Assembly (NCBI GenBank): GCA_903772945.1
Contig: CAICTM010000077.1
Coordinates: 62,001-126,000 of the forward strand
Length of the DNA: 64,000 nt
Reading direction: 5' to 3'
Source: Seminavis robusta
Lineage: Eukaryota; Bacillariophyta; Bacillariophyceae; Naviculales; Naviculaceae
The notes under the pieces were generated by a model, which saw only the letters and a program-made list of their open reading frames with translations, did no database searches and had not been told where the DNA came from. The position numbers and the translations under genes were made by a program. This document shows, piece by piece, positions 30,774-43,700 of this stretch (within the stretch, counting starts at the first letter, position 1; each line of letters begins with the position of its first letter).

Positions 30774-32423
30774 TTAATCATTGTACAGATCAGAAAATCC
30801 TGGATCAAACGCCATGTCAGAGAGTGACTGGTCGGGCTTTCTACCTGACTTTCGCGCAGCTTGCCGTTTCTTCTCCATGCATTCCTTTGGAATTTCGGCA
30901 GCAAATGGTAAAACCACTGATCCGCGCTTGGCTTTACCTGGATGGAATGGTGATTCAGCGGGGATCACATAGGTCCGCCTCCTGGTGGGCGACAAATTCT
31001 GAGGAGCCGTTGTGGTTGTTCCCGCTGGCGCTGAATCCGTTGTCGCACTTTGCGGCTCCTTGGGAGCTGCCACTGAATTCGGGTGCAGACTCTTGCGAAG
31101 CGTGTCGGATGTCACACGACACCCTCTCCTTCCACTGGGCAATGCTGGTGCTGCACCACCTGACTGTCTCCTTTCTTCTTGTGTATCCACAGCCGACTTG
31201 ACAGGCAAATCTGATGCCTGAGGGGTTCCCGGACCTGGACGGTTCCCATCGTATATCCCATTGCCACGAACTCCCCCGGTCTTTGCTCTGGTCTTACTAT
31301 TATGACTGGAGCGAGTTGGTGCTGTATCATCATGATTCGACGCAATGGATGGACGATTGTTGTTGCTTTTCGTGTCCTCCGCATGCGCAAAACTTCTTGA
31401 CCTCCTTGGTGAAGTCGGACTTTTGTTGGATCTGGTGCTCCTTCGAGTGGCAGGACTAAGACTCCTCCTGGGCTTCGCCGCCGAGTTTCGTTGCGGCTTG
31501 ACTTCGTTGACTGAGCGTGATCTGAGCCGGTCTTTTTTCCTTGTGCCCTCACTGTTGCGTGGCACTGGCGAAACGGATCTTCTCTTTTGGTTTTTGTTGG
31601 TGCTCCTGGACCGCCGCTTGGGCTGTTCCGTGCTGTCCGAAGGTGTAGAAGTACTGGTGCTCATACTCTCAGTCCTTTCTTTGCTTCTGCTCCTTGTATC
31701 AGAGCCCGTGTTGCTGGATGTTACTCCCAATTCCTCTTGGTTCTCGGATACACTGAACGCAATGTTACCAACCACACCGTCAATGCTTCTGCTGCCCTTT
31801 TTAGCATCATCTTCGTCTCCACTATCTGATTTATTGGCGGTTTCTTCAGATGACAGCGAAATCACTTTGGCTGCCTTTGAAAAATCGAACGATTGAAGAG
31901 CATACTTGTTGCCCTTTGGACTTTTCTGGTCATGAGAATTATTTCCTGGACAACTGACAGCACGGCCAACTCTATCTGGCCTTTTGGGCGAAGTGGGAGG
32001 GGTCAAAACCACCGACGCCCTTTTGAAATTCAGATTCTTCATGCTGTACTTGTTGGCATCCACATCGAGCACTTTGCTGGGTGGCAACGAGTAGTGTTGC
32101 CCGGATACTTGTTCGACAAACGATTGAGCATCCAGTGTAATGTTCGCAGTCGAAACGGTTGCTTCATCGTAGTCTTCCTTTTCGTCTGAGGTTGTTGCAC
32201 CCATCAAGGTTTCCAAGCTCTTGGTTACCGTCTTCATCTTGAGGGAGGTCTCCACGGATGCAGCAGAAACATGGTGGGCTCCCAGCGCGACACCCAGATT
32301 CAGGTTGGTGTAATCTTTCGCAGCTTGCTTTGTGGGTTCCTTTTGCGTCTTTCCCTTCCCTTTCTTCGATAGTCTCGTCGAATCCAGGACCTGGTCGGAG
32401 GATGAAGCTCCTGATGCCTGCAT
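30774..32423 (-). CDS. Ser/Arg-rich disordered protein, tandem paralogue B
   Basis: A 549-residue paralogue of the gene at 27230-29014, same strand, about 1.8 kb upstream of it. It shares the ordered blocks in the same sequence: KDYTNLNLG, SAASVETSLKMKTVTKSLETLM, LDAQSFVEQVSGQ, NKYSMKNLNFKRAS, RVGRA, KYALQSFDFSKAAKVISL, a long Ser/Arg-rich centre, and the C-terminal PKECMEKKRQAAR and SLSDMAFDPGFSDLYND. The linkers are unrelated, so the duplication is not recent. No known domain. An ATG at 32421-32423 begins the frame; the codon context gives no reason to prefer another. Confidence 0.78.
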   Translation of the reverse strand: MQASGASSSDQVLDSTRLSKKGKGKTQKEPTKQAAKDYTNLNLGVALGAHHVSAASVETSLKMKTVTKSLETLMGATTSDEKEDYDEATVSTANITLDAQSFVEQVSGQHYSLPPSKVLDVDANKYSMKNLNFKRASVVLTPPTSPKRPDRVGRAVSCPGNNSHDQKSPKGNKYALQSFDFSKAAKVISLSSEETANKSDSGDEDDAKKGSRSIDGVVGNIAFSVSENQEELGVTSSNTGSDTRSRSKERTESMSTSTSTPSDSTEQPKRRSRSTNKNQKRRSVSPVPRNSEGTRKKDRLRSRSVNEVKPQRNSAAKPRRSLSPATRRSTRSNKSPTSPRRSRSFAHAEDTKSNNNRPSIASNHDDTAPTRSSHNSKTRAKTGGVRGNGIYDGNRPGPGTPQASDLPVKSAVDTQEERRQSGGAAPALPSGRRGCRVTSDTLRKSLHPNSVAAPKEPQSATTDSAPAGTTTTAPQNLSPTRRRTYVIPAESPFHPGKAKRGSVVLPFAAEIPKECMEKKRQAARKSGRKPDQSLSDMAFDPGFSDLYND

Positions 32424-33863
32424 GGTTGGCTTCAGATAGAGTATCTTTCTGTTTCAGCGGGATATTGGCATCAAGCAAGCTAGACTATCTCTCGCGTGCA
32501 CACACTTCTCGCTTGAACACTTACTTGAACGCTTGCACACCGCGAGTGTTGGGCGTGATCGGTGGTCGGTGAGGTTGCGCGTTCGTTGCGCAACAGCTCC
32601 GAGAGTCGACAGTCGGAGCTGTGCGTGGAGGGTGACATGACACCTTGCTCGCAGTAGATATTTAAAGATACTAATAGAAGTAGCTCTGGATTCACGAACA
32701 GGAGGGACTTTCGGAGGCTCATCTACTATCTCTTCAGTTGCCGTTGATCGTCAAAGCTTTTTGGGTGTTTAAAAGGCACTGTAAACATTCTATCACTAGC
32801 TAGACAAACAGGCAAACAGGATTTAGAGTCCGTTTTCAGTGGAAACTTACGACTGGATGCAGCCTTTCAGAACCTCTACCGGATGATAACGATAACCTTA
32901 TCACATCTTTGGCTGTGTTTTGACTGAGCGCGGAGCGTGGAGAGAGAGATGCACTAGCTATGGTAGTGCCATTTATGGACAATGCGAGTGGTTGGATATG
33001 CGAACAGGAGCAATGCCAAAGGAGCGGATAGTAGGCTACCCCGACGAACTGCTGGATCCCTCTCTAGCTAGAGGTTGACCGGACCGGCGGAGAAGGCTGA
33101 GGCATTGAATGATGAATCGCTCGACACATCCAAGCGGCAGAACTCGGATTGTTCATTATTTTGGAACGGAAGAACCCAAACGCAGTAGCGAGGAAAAGTC
33201 TGGAAAGGAGTGGCGAAAACAACAAACAGCAAAGATGATGTCTTGAAGAAAGAGGCAAAGGGCGACGGTGTGCCATAGGTTTTCTTCGTCTTCTTCTTTT
33301 CACGCTTGACATCTTCTTGGATGGGAAGCTCCAGCGAAACCGAGCCGACTATTGATCAACTCATCTACTGTTCCTCCTTCACCGGTGAAAGGGGCCGAGA
33401 GGCTTGGGAGGTACCTCGCGACAGGTAGAATCAACAAGGACGAGTTCTTTAAGGCATCAGAATTACAAGCCCCGATTGCTGACATTAAGAGGAGGTACAA
33501 GGACACTGCTGCTGAGCACAAGGCGGCTGCCGCTGTGGTCCTGGCTGCTGCGGCCCCGACTCCCTCTCCTCCTCCCGCTGCGGCTCCTGTTCCAGCAGTG
33601 GATGGATGGGCCCCGTTTGTGTTGGGAGGTGTTCCTTTGGACGAAATCAGCAATCTTAACTTTGCTGACTTTCTCCTGTCATTGGCGATCGTCCTTTTGA
33701 GTCGGACTTTCTCATTGCCGACGTTGCTAGTCTTGAAAGCTATGCTGTGACTTTGGGTTTCTTGGTTGACGCTGAGGAGGAAATGTCTGAATGCAATTAG
33801 CTACATTACTTCTGCAACACCCCATGCACTTCCCTATTTAGCTTTGTTTAGTGGGAGCTGCCT
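32424..33863. other. Intergenic region with a short Ala/Pro-rich open frame
   Basis: No secure gene. A plus-strand frame from about 33355 to 33750 reads GAERLGRYLATGRINKDEFF, then a Lys/Ala helix and an Ala/Pro run, but lacks its own ATG; an ATG at 33321 opens a different, shorter frame. This looks like a remnant of a protein gene or mobile element, unidentified. It ends just before the Patched-like gene's 3' end. Confidence 0.35.
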
Positions 33864-36800
33864 TCAACACACTGCTACTAAGGCGGGATTAGTTTTCTCG
33901 TCTATCCGGTCAACCAGCTGGCAGTATTTTTCAATGCTTCGACTTCTGGTGGACACTCCCCTATTGACCGGGCCCACCAAACTGAGAACTACCGGTAGAA
34001 ACACCAGGCCATGAGACAACCCTATCAACACGATGGCAAAGAAACAGAGAAACACCGTCCGAACGACCATGCTTGACCCTAGCGACAATGGAAGAACCCC
34101 CAATAGCGTGGAGAGGCCGCCAACCAAGATACTCGCGCCCATGGTGGTGAGAGTTTGTTGCACCTTTTCCAGTCTGGTCGCAGCCGGGCTTTCGTAGTAC
34201 CTCAAGAGGATGTGCACTGGAACGGTTTGGTGAGATCTTATCCCCAATGCTGGCATGGTTGGTAGGCAACTTCTCGGCGAAGAACTTACTCAAAAAGTCG
34301 ACTAAGAGACCAACAGAAACAATGATGCTTACAAAAGTCATGGACTCGATGCTCAGGCCCATTAGTTGGATTGTCCCCATCACGTCAACATAGAGCATTA
34401 TGATCAACGGAACCACAAACATTGGTGCTGACCAATGGGGAATGAGTAATACGCTGATCACTCCCACGGCTATAGTCCCCGAGATTATGGAATTGATGAG
34501 CTCTCGTTCGATCGCAGCGTAGAACTCCCACACCTTGTCGATCAAAGGAAAGAAAAGAGAGGTCAGCGAAACGAGCCAAACGACATGCATCCATCCATCC
34601 CAGCAAAGATGCATGGAACGAGCAACAGCTCATTACTCACAAAGTAGATGTAGTCAAAGGAGAAGAAAGATATGCCTTTTCGATTTACATTGATGGGTTG
34701 GGCTAGTGATCCTGTATTTTGTGTTTTGTAGAATTCAAGTTGGTTCTCAACATCGTTCATGTCAATCTGCCTTATGTACAACCAGCACCTTGAAGCCAAA
34801 ACTTCACCGGTAGAGTTGTCAATGATGATATCTGGGCCGTAGACTTCATTCAGCGCTGGAATTGAAAGTGCAAAGTCAACCTGTTCTGTGAAGGTCATGT
34901 TTTCCAACTTGGTTCTGTACAGATTTTGGAAGGCAGGAAAGTCGGTTACCTTTGGAAATGAAACAATAAGCTGCTTGCGTGAGAAAACAGCAAACCGGCC
35001 GTTGCGCCGGCTACTACTCTGGTGAAGTCTTACCCAGCAGAAAGGAGGGTTGCCGCCCACATGAGACAGCTCGCCCAAATCCCCAATATAAGCACGCATT
35101 TGATCTTGCACTCTAGGATCAGATTGGTTCACACCGCGAAAATAGACGCCTGTCACATAGTCAACGGTGAAGTACGCAGCAAAGGAGTCGACGAAAGCAG
35201 CTACATACGAGTCGTCGGGCTGAGGTTCCGGTGCATCAAACGAACACAAGCAAGTTAGGTACCGTACCGGTGTCCAGGATTCAATACTTGCTTGCAAGAA
35301 CCAACCTCAACAACGATCCACTCACCACAAAGTCTTGAGTCTTGAATTCCTGCCTCAACAGCGACGTTGAGTGGCAGCATAGAAAAAAATAGCCCAAAAA
35401 AGACACAGACACAGCGAGCTGGAACCACCTCCGGGGTAAAAGCTTTCGGGAGTACCATATCATGAGATGATCCGCAAACTGGAGGTTTCCGTTGGTTGTC
35501 GCGTCAACTGTCGATGGAGTGAGAGAACGTACTAGTATATTGTCGCCATTGGCGCCAGGCGAAGGATTGCATGTGTCGTCCGGTTCAAAAGGTTGACTTT
35601 CCTCTATCATCTTGCAGGTTCCGACCTTTGGATCGTCTTCGATTGTTTTCAGGATGACTTGCCGCTGGAAGTGCCGCTGGAAGCGTTTGGAATCGATTGC
35701 TTCCAAGAATTGCAGCGAAGAGGCGTCGTTGTCGCAGTCATCACTTCCATCGTCGCTGTCGTCTTCGTTTGTTTTCTGGATGCCTTGCCGCTGGAAGTGC
35801 CGCTGGAAGTGTCGCTGGAATCGTTTGGAATCGATTGCTTCCAAGAATTGCAGCGAAGAGGTGACGTTGTCGCTTTCATCACTTCCATCGTCGCTGTCCA
35901 GCTTTATGATACTCTCTGTTGCCTCCGGAGTAGGCAAATCATACGAGGAGTTGCAGTTGTCTTCTCGTGGTACAGCTCTCCAAAAGCAGACGTCTCTACG
36001 GTTGGCTTGAATGCGTTTCTCGTCGAGAACGAGTAACGCCACATAGAACGTGATCTGATATAAGAAGTCGATGAAGATAGTGATCGTTGCATACCACCCC
36101 AACCATCGAACAGCCCGAATAGTTGAGAGGCTGCTCAAGACAAAGGCACAAATCGTGGTGATGGTCGTCAATGAGATGCTCAATCCAACCTCTCTCATGG
36201 TAATCGTTATTCTCTCGTAAACATCAGATGTGATGTTCTCTGTCCTGAAGTAAGCTCCCGTGATTATAAAGGTGTCATCGATGGCAATTCCAAAGATGAT
36301 GAAGGGCAAAACCAGCAACATGGATGAGACAGGAACACCGGCTATGAACATGATCCCAAACCCCGTCAGGATGGAGAAGACGATGGTAACAACGGCTCCG
36401 TATCCGAGCAACCAACGAGACTTGACCTTGTCACGTTTGAAAAAGACCAGCGAGACTAGGTTGCTCATGATCAGAAATACGAAAGGAAACAATGGCAAAT
36501 CTTCCCTTACCGCCCGTTCTACTTCCATCTCAAGCGACAACTGAGCCAGGAATTCCAGTTGCACAGGATCCTCTGGTAGCCGACTCCATTGCTCGCGCAG
36601 CGCATTGAGAGTTTGAATAAGGTCATATTCCAGGTCCTCGACTCCTGGCTTGTAAGGAAGCTCCACGGTGATGGCATAGGATTGGGCATATGTGATGACC
36701 TTGGTGTCTGGGTCACGTTCATAGTTGCCCAAGAGAATGTCATGAGCGACCGGAGTCCCTCCATAGGGGAAGGTTGCCTTTGAGATTACATCCATGACAT

Positions 36801-37941
36801 CCTCGTCACTGTGGATTGTCGCGTCATAGTTTGAACTATCGAAATCCCAAAACCGTGCCACAGAATATGACCAACAGGTTGTTTGACCGTAGATAGAAAC
36901 GTAGTCACCTTGCAAACAAACCTCATTGTAGCCTTGTGTGGTAAAGACAGCATCCATCACTTCTAGCACCTTGCGCGTTGTGTCGACAGTTATGACATTG
37001 CCTCCGTTATTGTGAATCAACATACCAATGTGCACATTGTCTGTGTCGGAGAATGTCTTGGAAATCCAATTGTACTGTTCTTCTATTGGAGTTCCAAAGG
37101 GGATGAGGAATTCTTCAGGATCATAGACCACAACGAAATTGGTAACCAAGCCAATGGCCATGACCAAAACGGAGAATATGGAAACTCCAATAACCACTTT
37201 CCAAGGGCGACGAGCGGCATATTGTGCCAGAGATAGCACAAAAATGATAATGGCACGATGCACAGCGTTTGTGCAACGAGTCCACCAAGGAAAGACTCCA
37301 GCATAGGTTTGGCTTTTGAAACTGTCGGCATTGACGATATTGGGGGTTTCTACTGCTTGTGTGCTCGCATCATCATAAGCTTCCAAGGTCGATTCTGGCA
37401 AAGGCTGGATGCTATTGTCATCAACGGAGAAGGCGGATTGCTGCTGCTCTTCCTCCTCACAAGCAACCTTTCCTGTTGATAAGGACTGATCTATTGCTGT
37501 CGAGGCCAAGAACATGGAAGCACTTGTCTCAATACCAAGAGCTGTCAAGCTGGAGCTATTGGCAGATATAATGGCAGGCTCTTCTTGTGCGTCTCCATCA
37601 TCATCCTCTGCTTGAAAACTGAACGTGTTCCACTGCTGAAAGGCTATCTCTGACTGCGTATCAACCGAAATGTCCTCTTGGCTGGCCGAAGCAGTGTCCT
37701 CGTGGCAGTCTCTATCCTCATCAATACACCTGTCTGAACTATTGGAAGAAACCATAGAGGTGCCCTCTGCTTGCCGTTCTTGTGGCAACATTTCCCCCCG
37801 ATCCCATGGTTCATTCTCAGCCTCTTCTGTGGAGGCTAGGAATGCGGAGTCTGAAGTTTCAATGCCAAGGGCAGCAACGGCTCTTGCCTCCGTTCTACCC
37901 TGCAGCAGCTCATCTTCATCGTCACGACTCTCCACCACCAT
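33864..37941 (-). CDS. Patched-like sterol-sensing RND membrane protein
   Basis: A Patched/NPC1/Dispatched-type protein of about 1235 residues. Five exons are inferred: 35326-37941, 35034-35219, 34641-34949, 34290-34533 and 33864-34216, all GT-AG and in phase. An acidic cytoplasmic N-terminus (about 240 residues) leads to a first transmembrane helix (VVIGVSIFSVLVMAIGLV), a luminal loop, then a sterol-sensing five-helix block including LPFIIFGIAIDDTFIITGAYF (the RND Gly-Asp-Asp-type motif). A second half repeats this: DFV|PDDSYVAAF at the first join, luminal loop, and VSIIVSVGLLVDFLMHILLRYY at the last join, then final helices. The intron at 34950-35033 (84 nt) is a multiple of three without stops, so it is invisible to frame analysis; family alignment argues it is removed. 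Likely role: lipid or sterol transport, substrate unknown. Confidence 0.87.
35640..35890. repeat. Internal coding duplication in the Patched-like gene
   Basis: Two adjacent copies of about 115-130 bp encode DDGSDxxDN, SSLQFLEAIDSKRFQRHFQR and an acidic end. One copy has an extra RHFQ unit. It lies in the cytoplasmic linker between the two RND halves. Confidence 0.85.
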
Positions 37942-40718
37942 TGCTTCTTTTCCAGTGCGGACTCCAACCTTCCAAGTTGTTGTTCAGATCGAAGCCATCA
38001 ACTGCATCAAGAAAATGACAGTTGCAAAGATTTCAAAAATGTGTGTTCCAACAATGAAAAAACCATTTGGGAGATTTAATGGGCCAATTGGGAAAGCCAT
38101 TTTTGGCGCAAACATTCTGCTCTTTCTCGAAGGGAGAAGCATCTCGCTACATGTACTGAATTCGATTCCGTCGCCTCTGCTATTTGGATACATGTAGCTT
38201 CCTGAAGAGAGGGCAGAAGCAAAACAATCCTGACAGCCACATCCGCATATGCCAAGATGCCAAGAGGTGCATTGGATTCGATTCATCTATCGGATCCGGT
38301 TGCCCATTAATAAGATCATGTTCATTGGTTGAATCAACTACACATGTAAGATGTTTATCAGCTACTCAGAGCAGGTGCCAATGGTTGTACGGCGACAAAG
38401 AAGCGCGGGACAAGTGCACCCATGCTCACAATTCGCTATCCCTAATATACTGCCTATTAGGTGATTTCATAAGTTTTGCCTGCACATAATGGATGGGCGA
38501 AAATAAAACAATTGTAAAAGGATCTGAATCTTATTACATGTATTTCCAAGGTCACAGCTAGCTAGCTGCAAGAGAAATGGCATAAGAGCGTAGGACGGTG
38601 TCCAACTACAGCCGTGCAAGTAAAAAGATGATTGTGCGGTGGCTTTGAGAGCGGTGACGCGGTGACAGACAGCCGGTCAAACGTGAAGACGTGAAGGAGG
38701 GGAGGCGGGAAGAAAACCCCGTAAAAGCAAGTATCAAGGACATCCCAACAGAAAGATACTTAGAGATGATGTCGAAGCAAGGTTATACCGGTACAGATTT
38801 TTGGCAAGCTATCAAGCATTTGGTATGTTTCAGCCTTATCAATAAGAAATCATACGATTTTAGATATCTAGTTACTAGCTAGTAGCTTTGCCAAAGAATT
38901 AGTAGCACCTACTTCTCTCTTGTTGGCTGGCCAATGAGTTACCCATCTTCCTGTTTGCTTCTGTAGAGATTGCAAGGGTTCCAATTCATCATGCAGGAAG
39001 CAATCATTTATTTTTGTCTAATCTCCCACTTTCTTCATTGTTCGACTAGGGTGGTCAGTCTTTTTACAATTACGTTTGTATCCAACGTGATGAGTATGGG
39101 TACGATAGCATTCTGTGGCACAGTTTTGAGATTTTAAGTTCTAGCAATTTATCTACTTTCGAATGAACTGATGAGTACGTCTTGGGAGTGATCTCAATTT
39201 GACGACATTTGGCTATTAATAACTATGAACAGATCGGAGACACCAACTTGAATGCCATCATCTTAAAAAAAAGCTTATCATTGCCCTATCCTAGCAGCAG
39301 TACCGTACCGACGCATTGAAAGAGTGTGGTAATGTAATTGGGAGTGGAATAAATTGACAGAAATGTAAAAACATAAAAACAAATGCTACGGCCTCATCCC
39401 CTTGTTGTTCTGCATGGGGCTGTAACATTTATTTGTTTGGCGATTTTGTCACTTTCCTGTGGAGAACAAGCACTCCCCAATTCTCAACACGGTGGAAATG
39501 AGGATTTTTCATTTTGAAACTGCACCAATTTCATTCGTGTATACCCATTCTTTCAGTCATTCCCTTTAAGTCATTCAGTCATTGCGTTAAATCTTCCCAT
39601 TAAGCTGCCAAAAACCTTCACTTGTGGGTATATAGTCCGAATTATCTGTTAATGCTCTACTTTCAAATGGCAACTATAGGTTTAACACTCATCTCAAACA
39701 GATAACAGAAAGAAATAATGGCTAGGTCAACTTTGAATTTCTCATTACAGTACCTTTCAATGAGTCGGTACGCAACGCAGAAAGCTATGGATAGTACCAG
39801 CCATCAACGAGCGGAGCAGTACTACCGGTATATACCGTAGCTACCGGTACCAGTACCGGTACCATCATATCTGTACGGTACGGGTACAGTAGGCAACTGA
39901 GAGGCTATAATCTAAAATGCAAGGTTCATACAATAAATTTGTAAGGAGCGCTGGGGAGACGAATTTTGTATCCTTCCAAGATTTGGGTTGGTGCTAAGAT
40001 TCTAAAGAGCAGCGCTTCGCCTGTGCGGAACCTGTGACAACAACAGGGAAGAAGAAAAGGGTGTTGATCTTGTTTGCTCTTTGTGGAGGAATCAAGGTAA
40101 GCAGGTGTCGATCACAACCACATTGTTGTCATTGTTGTTGAAATAGAGTGTTTTGGGTCTATACTTTGCATCCAGGCTGTTGGAAACGTCGTTTACCGCT
40201 TCGAAGCACCCTGACAGCAGGCTTTTTCGCCTTGACATCCAATTCGATTCGAACCTTATGGCTGCTCACGTAGGATCTACGTAGATTCTGGTAGTATCTT
40301 TTGGGTGCGTCACATCCAGATAAATCCACATCTATCCCAGGGAGCAATAAACCAGGAGAAGCAACAGCAAACCCAGCAAACTGGGGTGGATGCCTTGATC
40401 TGTTTGTTGTCATTCCTCGCATCAACCAAGTGCTCCGTTCCTGTTGGCTCGTCTTTGCTGCCTGTGTTGTCTTGTCTCCACGAGCTTCTGCTACGCGGAC
40501 GATATTTTCTTCATCCGTTGGGCTTCACCAGTCACCAGTAACTGCCGGCAAGATTCTTTTCCCGGTGGTGTCGGCATTGTGGACACTCACACACACTCTC
40601 TTCTACGTTTGGCTTGTGTTCCTTGGCAACAGTACAGTTACTCAAGACGGCAGGCAATCGGGCAGCAAAGCCAACAAGCAGCACACGATCAACGTAATTT
40701 TGACACCACAACACCACC
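37942..40718. other. Long intergenic region, no supported gene
   Basis: About 2.8 kb, AT-richer than the flanking genes, between divergent starts of the Patched-like gene and the Myb-ankyrin-HDAC gene. Open frames are short and without family signal. A TACCGGTA-rich tract lies at 39826-39890. Promoters of both genes are expected at the two ends. Confidence 0.5.
39826..39890. repeat. TACCGGTA-rich tract
   Basis: Overlapping ACCGGTA/GGTACC/CGTAC units; similar tracts occur at 29455-29527, 62930-62965 and 63104-63150, all intergenic. Confidence 0.65.
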
Positions 40719-43700
40719 ATGGCGGAAGAATACGTAGAAGAATCCTACGAGACGGAGGAAATGGTCGCGGCGGCTGCAGCTGTTGCTGAAAGTGAGGGCT
40801 ACGAATCGGAACCAGCGCGACACACAAAGTTTCTCGACTTGACCAAGGCGGAAGGCGCTATTGCTGCAGGCGCTTCTGTGGGCTTTTATGGGGACGTCGA
40901 AGCCACTGGCAACAATACATCGGCAAAGACGGTGGCATCCGCCAGTGGAAGCGCCTCTCAGGACGAAGTCGATGCGCTTGTCGATGCACACCTTCGCCAA
41001 ACCAACAACAACCCTGCAGCAAGGGGGACTATTCGTGTAGATCCAAACACTCCGGGAAAAGTTGTCGAGGCTGGGCAGGAACATACGGGCCGTTGGACTA
41101 AGGAAGAGCATGAGGCATTCTTGAGTGCTCTCCAAATGTATGGAAAAGAATGGAAGAAAGTAGCGGCCAAGGTCAAGACTCGAACTGTCGTACAGACTAG
41201 GACACATGCGCAGAAATACTTTCAAAAACTACAGAAAGCCATGGAGTCTGGGGGAGCCAAAGAGGATATTGGAGCCGTCGAAATGGGAACGGCACCCGAA
41301 GCCAAAAAGGCATCTTCCACGAAAAAGAAGCGTGGAAACACTCCCTCTATTGCTGCCAAACCTCGGCCACCCAACATTTCCGCCATTTCAAGTCTTACAT
41401 CGGCGGCGCAAAGCATCCAAACTCCTACCGGGGATTCTCAGGCTAGATTGAACAATGTTGCGGGATTTGGTGCGCCAGCGGCGACAGCAGCGACTGCCGC
41501 TGTTGCACCTGCTGCTGTTGCGCCACCTGCAGCAGGAGGAGGATCCGGTATGGGATTATCGACCACTGCCGCGGCAATCTTGAGTAGAACACAGGCTGGG
41601 CAAGCACAATTCCCTCGTCATGGATTCTCAACGGGCTCGGACTCGTCGTTCCGTTCACAGTATGCTAGTGGTTACCAGCCACTCAATGATCGAGGCTGGG
41701 CGGGCAGCACTTCGATGAAGATTACCGCACCGGATCCAGATGCAAGTATTAAAAGTGGCAGTTTCCCCGAGCCGTCTCCTGCGGCATGTGGAAAACGAAA
41801 GCTTGCGGAAATCGCAGCGGCGCGAATGTTGGCTGGTGTCGCCGCTGGTGGTAAGCCACTTCTTCTGTCCGCTGTCGGAAATGAGGCCGATGGAGATGTC
41901 ACTCCCCCCCCTGGATCTCCTGGTCACGCAGAGGCTCCTGGATTGACCCTTAATGACGTACCGGCGCCACCATTGATTGGAGGTGGAGGAGCGGGGTTGG
42001 GTGTCGGCATGAACGCGGCGAGAAAGGCAGCGCAGTCATTGCAAATTGTGAATCCAGAATCTCTGGGTGTGGATTATGACGAGTCTAAGAGGAGACGTGC
42101 AAATGGTGATGGGTCTCCTCAAACTCCGTGGGAAGGGCAACTGAAGGCTCTAGTGAGGTATGTCTGATGATTGGAGGATGATTTGGTTTGCTTTTTAAAT
42201 GGCTGGCGTCCTCGCTCACTTGACCTTGTGGATACTTGACAACAGCATCAAGGACAAGCAGGATAAAATGGAAGAAGATACACCAGAGACCGAAGAAGAG
42301 AAGAAGCCGACAATGATACTAGTGCCTGAAGGCGGCATCCACCCTGTGTGCGGCCCAGGATCCTCGTTTGCCAGAGCTCCCCTGCACCGAGCTGTTTGCG
42401 AAATGGATTTGGCTGGCTTACAAAGCGAATTGTCAGCAGCTGCGAATGGAAACGTTGGAGTTCTCAGCAATCGTGACGAGTTGGGCTATACACCACTTCA
42501 TTCGGCATGTGCTCTGGGTTTGATTGGGTTGAATAGGCCTGATGTCCCTTGTGAAATGGTTCGACAGCTCGTTGCGGCAGGTGCAGAACCATCATTGGAA
42601 GATGAGAATGGCAATACACCGCTTCATTGGTCGGCACGTGCGGGTGACAAAGACGTGGCAGAATTGTTGCTCAGAAAGAATTGCCCCAAAGGTTCGTATT
42701 TGGTTCCCCGCAATTTTGGTAGAGAAAAGCTGCTGTGGAGGTTCTCACAACATGTTCTCTTGTCTTCAGACGCTGCCAACAGACAAGGAGAAACACCGTT
42801 GCATTGGGCAATGCGCGCCGGCAGAAAAGGAATGGAAGTCGTTGGTGTTCTGTTGGAAAACGGAGCTCGTGCCTCCAGTCTCAACAAATCCTTCAAACGT
42901 CCGGTGGATGTTGCAGCTGATGGCTTTGAGGATGACCCAAATACTAGTGCTCCAAAGAGGCAGCTCGAAAAGCCACTCGAAAAGAAGAAGAGAGTCACGA
43001 AAGAGGAAAAGAGGGTTCTGCTCGAAGTCACAGAAGAGAGGAAAGAAGTTCGAGAAAATCTCCTGAAACGATCTGCTCAGTCGAGAACGCTGGTGTTGCA
43101 TCACCCCGAATGCCTCGAACACACACCAAAATCATCTTCTGATTGGGAAGCTCCGGATCGTATTACAGCCATCATGGGTCGAGTCGCGCCACCAGATGCC
43201 GACGTAGCTGGAAAATCAGTGCTAATGCCATATGAAGTGACACTCTCCAGCGAATTTGAAAGAGCAAAACTTGATTTGTTAAGTCGAGTGCACAGCACAG
43301 ATTATTTGGCATTTGTCAACGATTTGAGCAAAGACTTGGAGAAGAGACAGAAAGAAGAGGAAGAAGCAGCTGGAGACGAAGAGGACGCTTCCAGATCCGG
43401 CGCGCTCACTCCTCCTGTCGTACCTTTCACACCCATGGTAAGAGCCTTTGGTCGATTGGATTGCATGCTTTTGCAGGCATCGTGACTGATCGAGGATATG
43501 CTCAAATTTTGCGCTGTGGCTCTCCTCCTCAGGTTCAACGCTCCATGATCAAGATCGAAGAATCGCGCGTGAAGCTTGGGGCTCATTCCGATACCTCCTT
43601 TAGTGTTGGCTCGTTGAGGGCTGCTCGGCGGGCAGCGGGGGCGGTCCAGCATGCTGTTGATTGGTAAGTTTCATGCCACTCTAATTTCTCCCTTTGGTCA

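Noticed and set aside
42199-42245. ATG at 42199 as a separate start for the ankyrin-deacetylase part
   Set aside because: It falls in the inferred 88-nt intron; no room for a promoter after the Myb frame, and the join at 42157/42246 is in phase.
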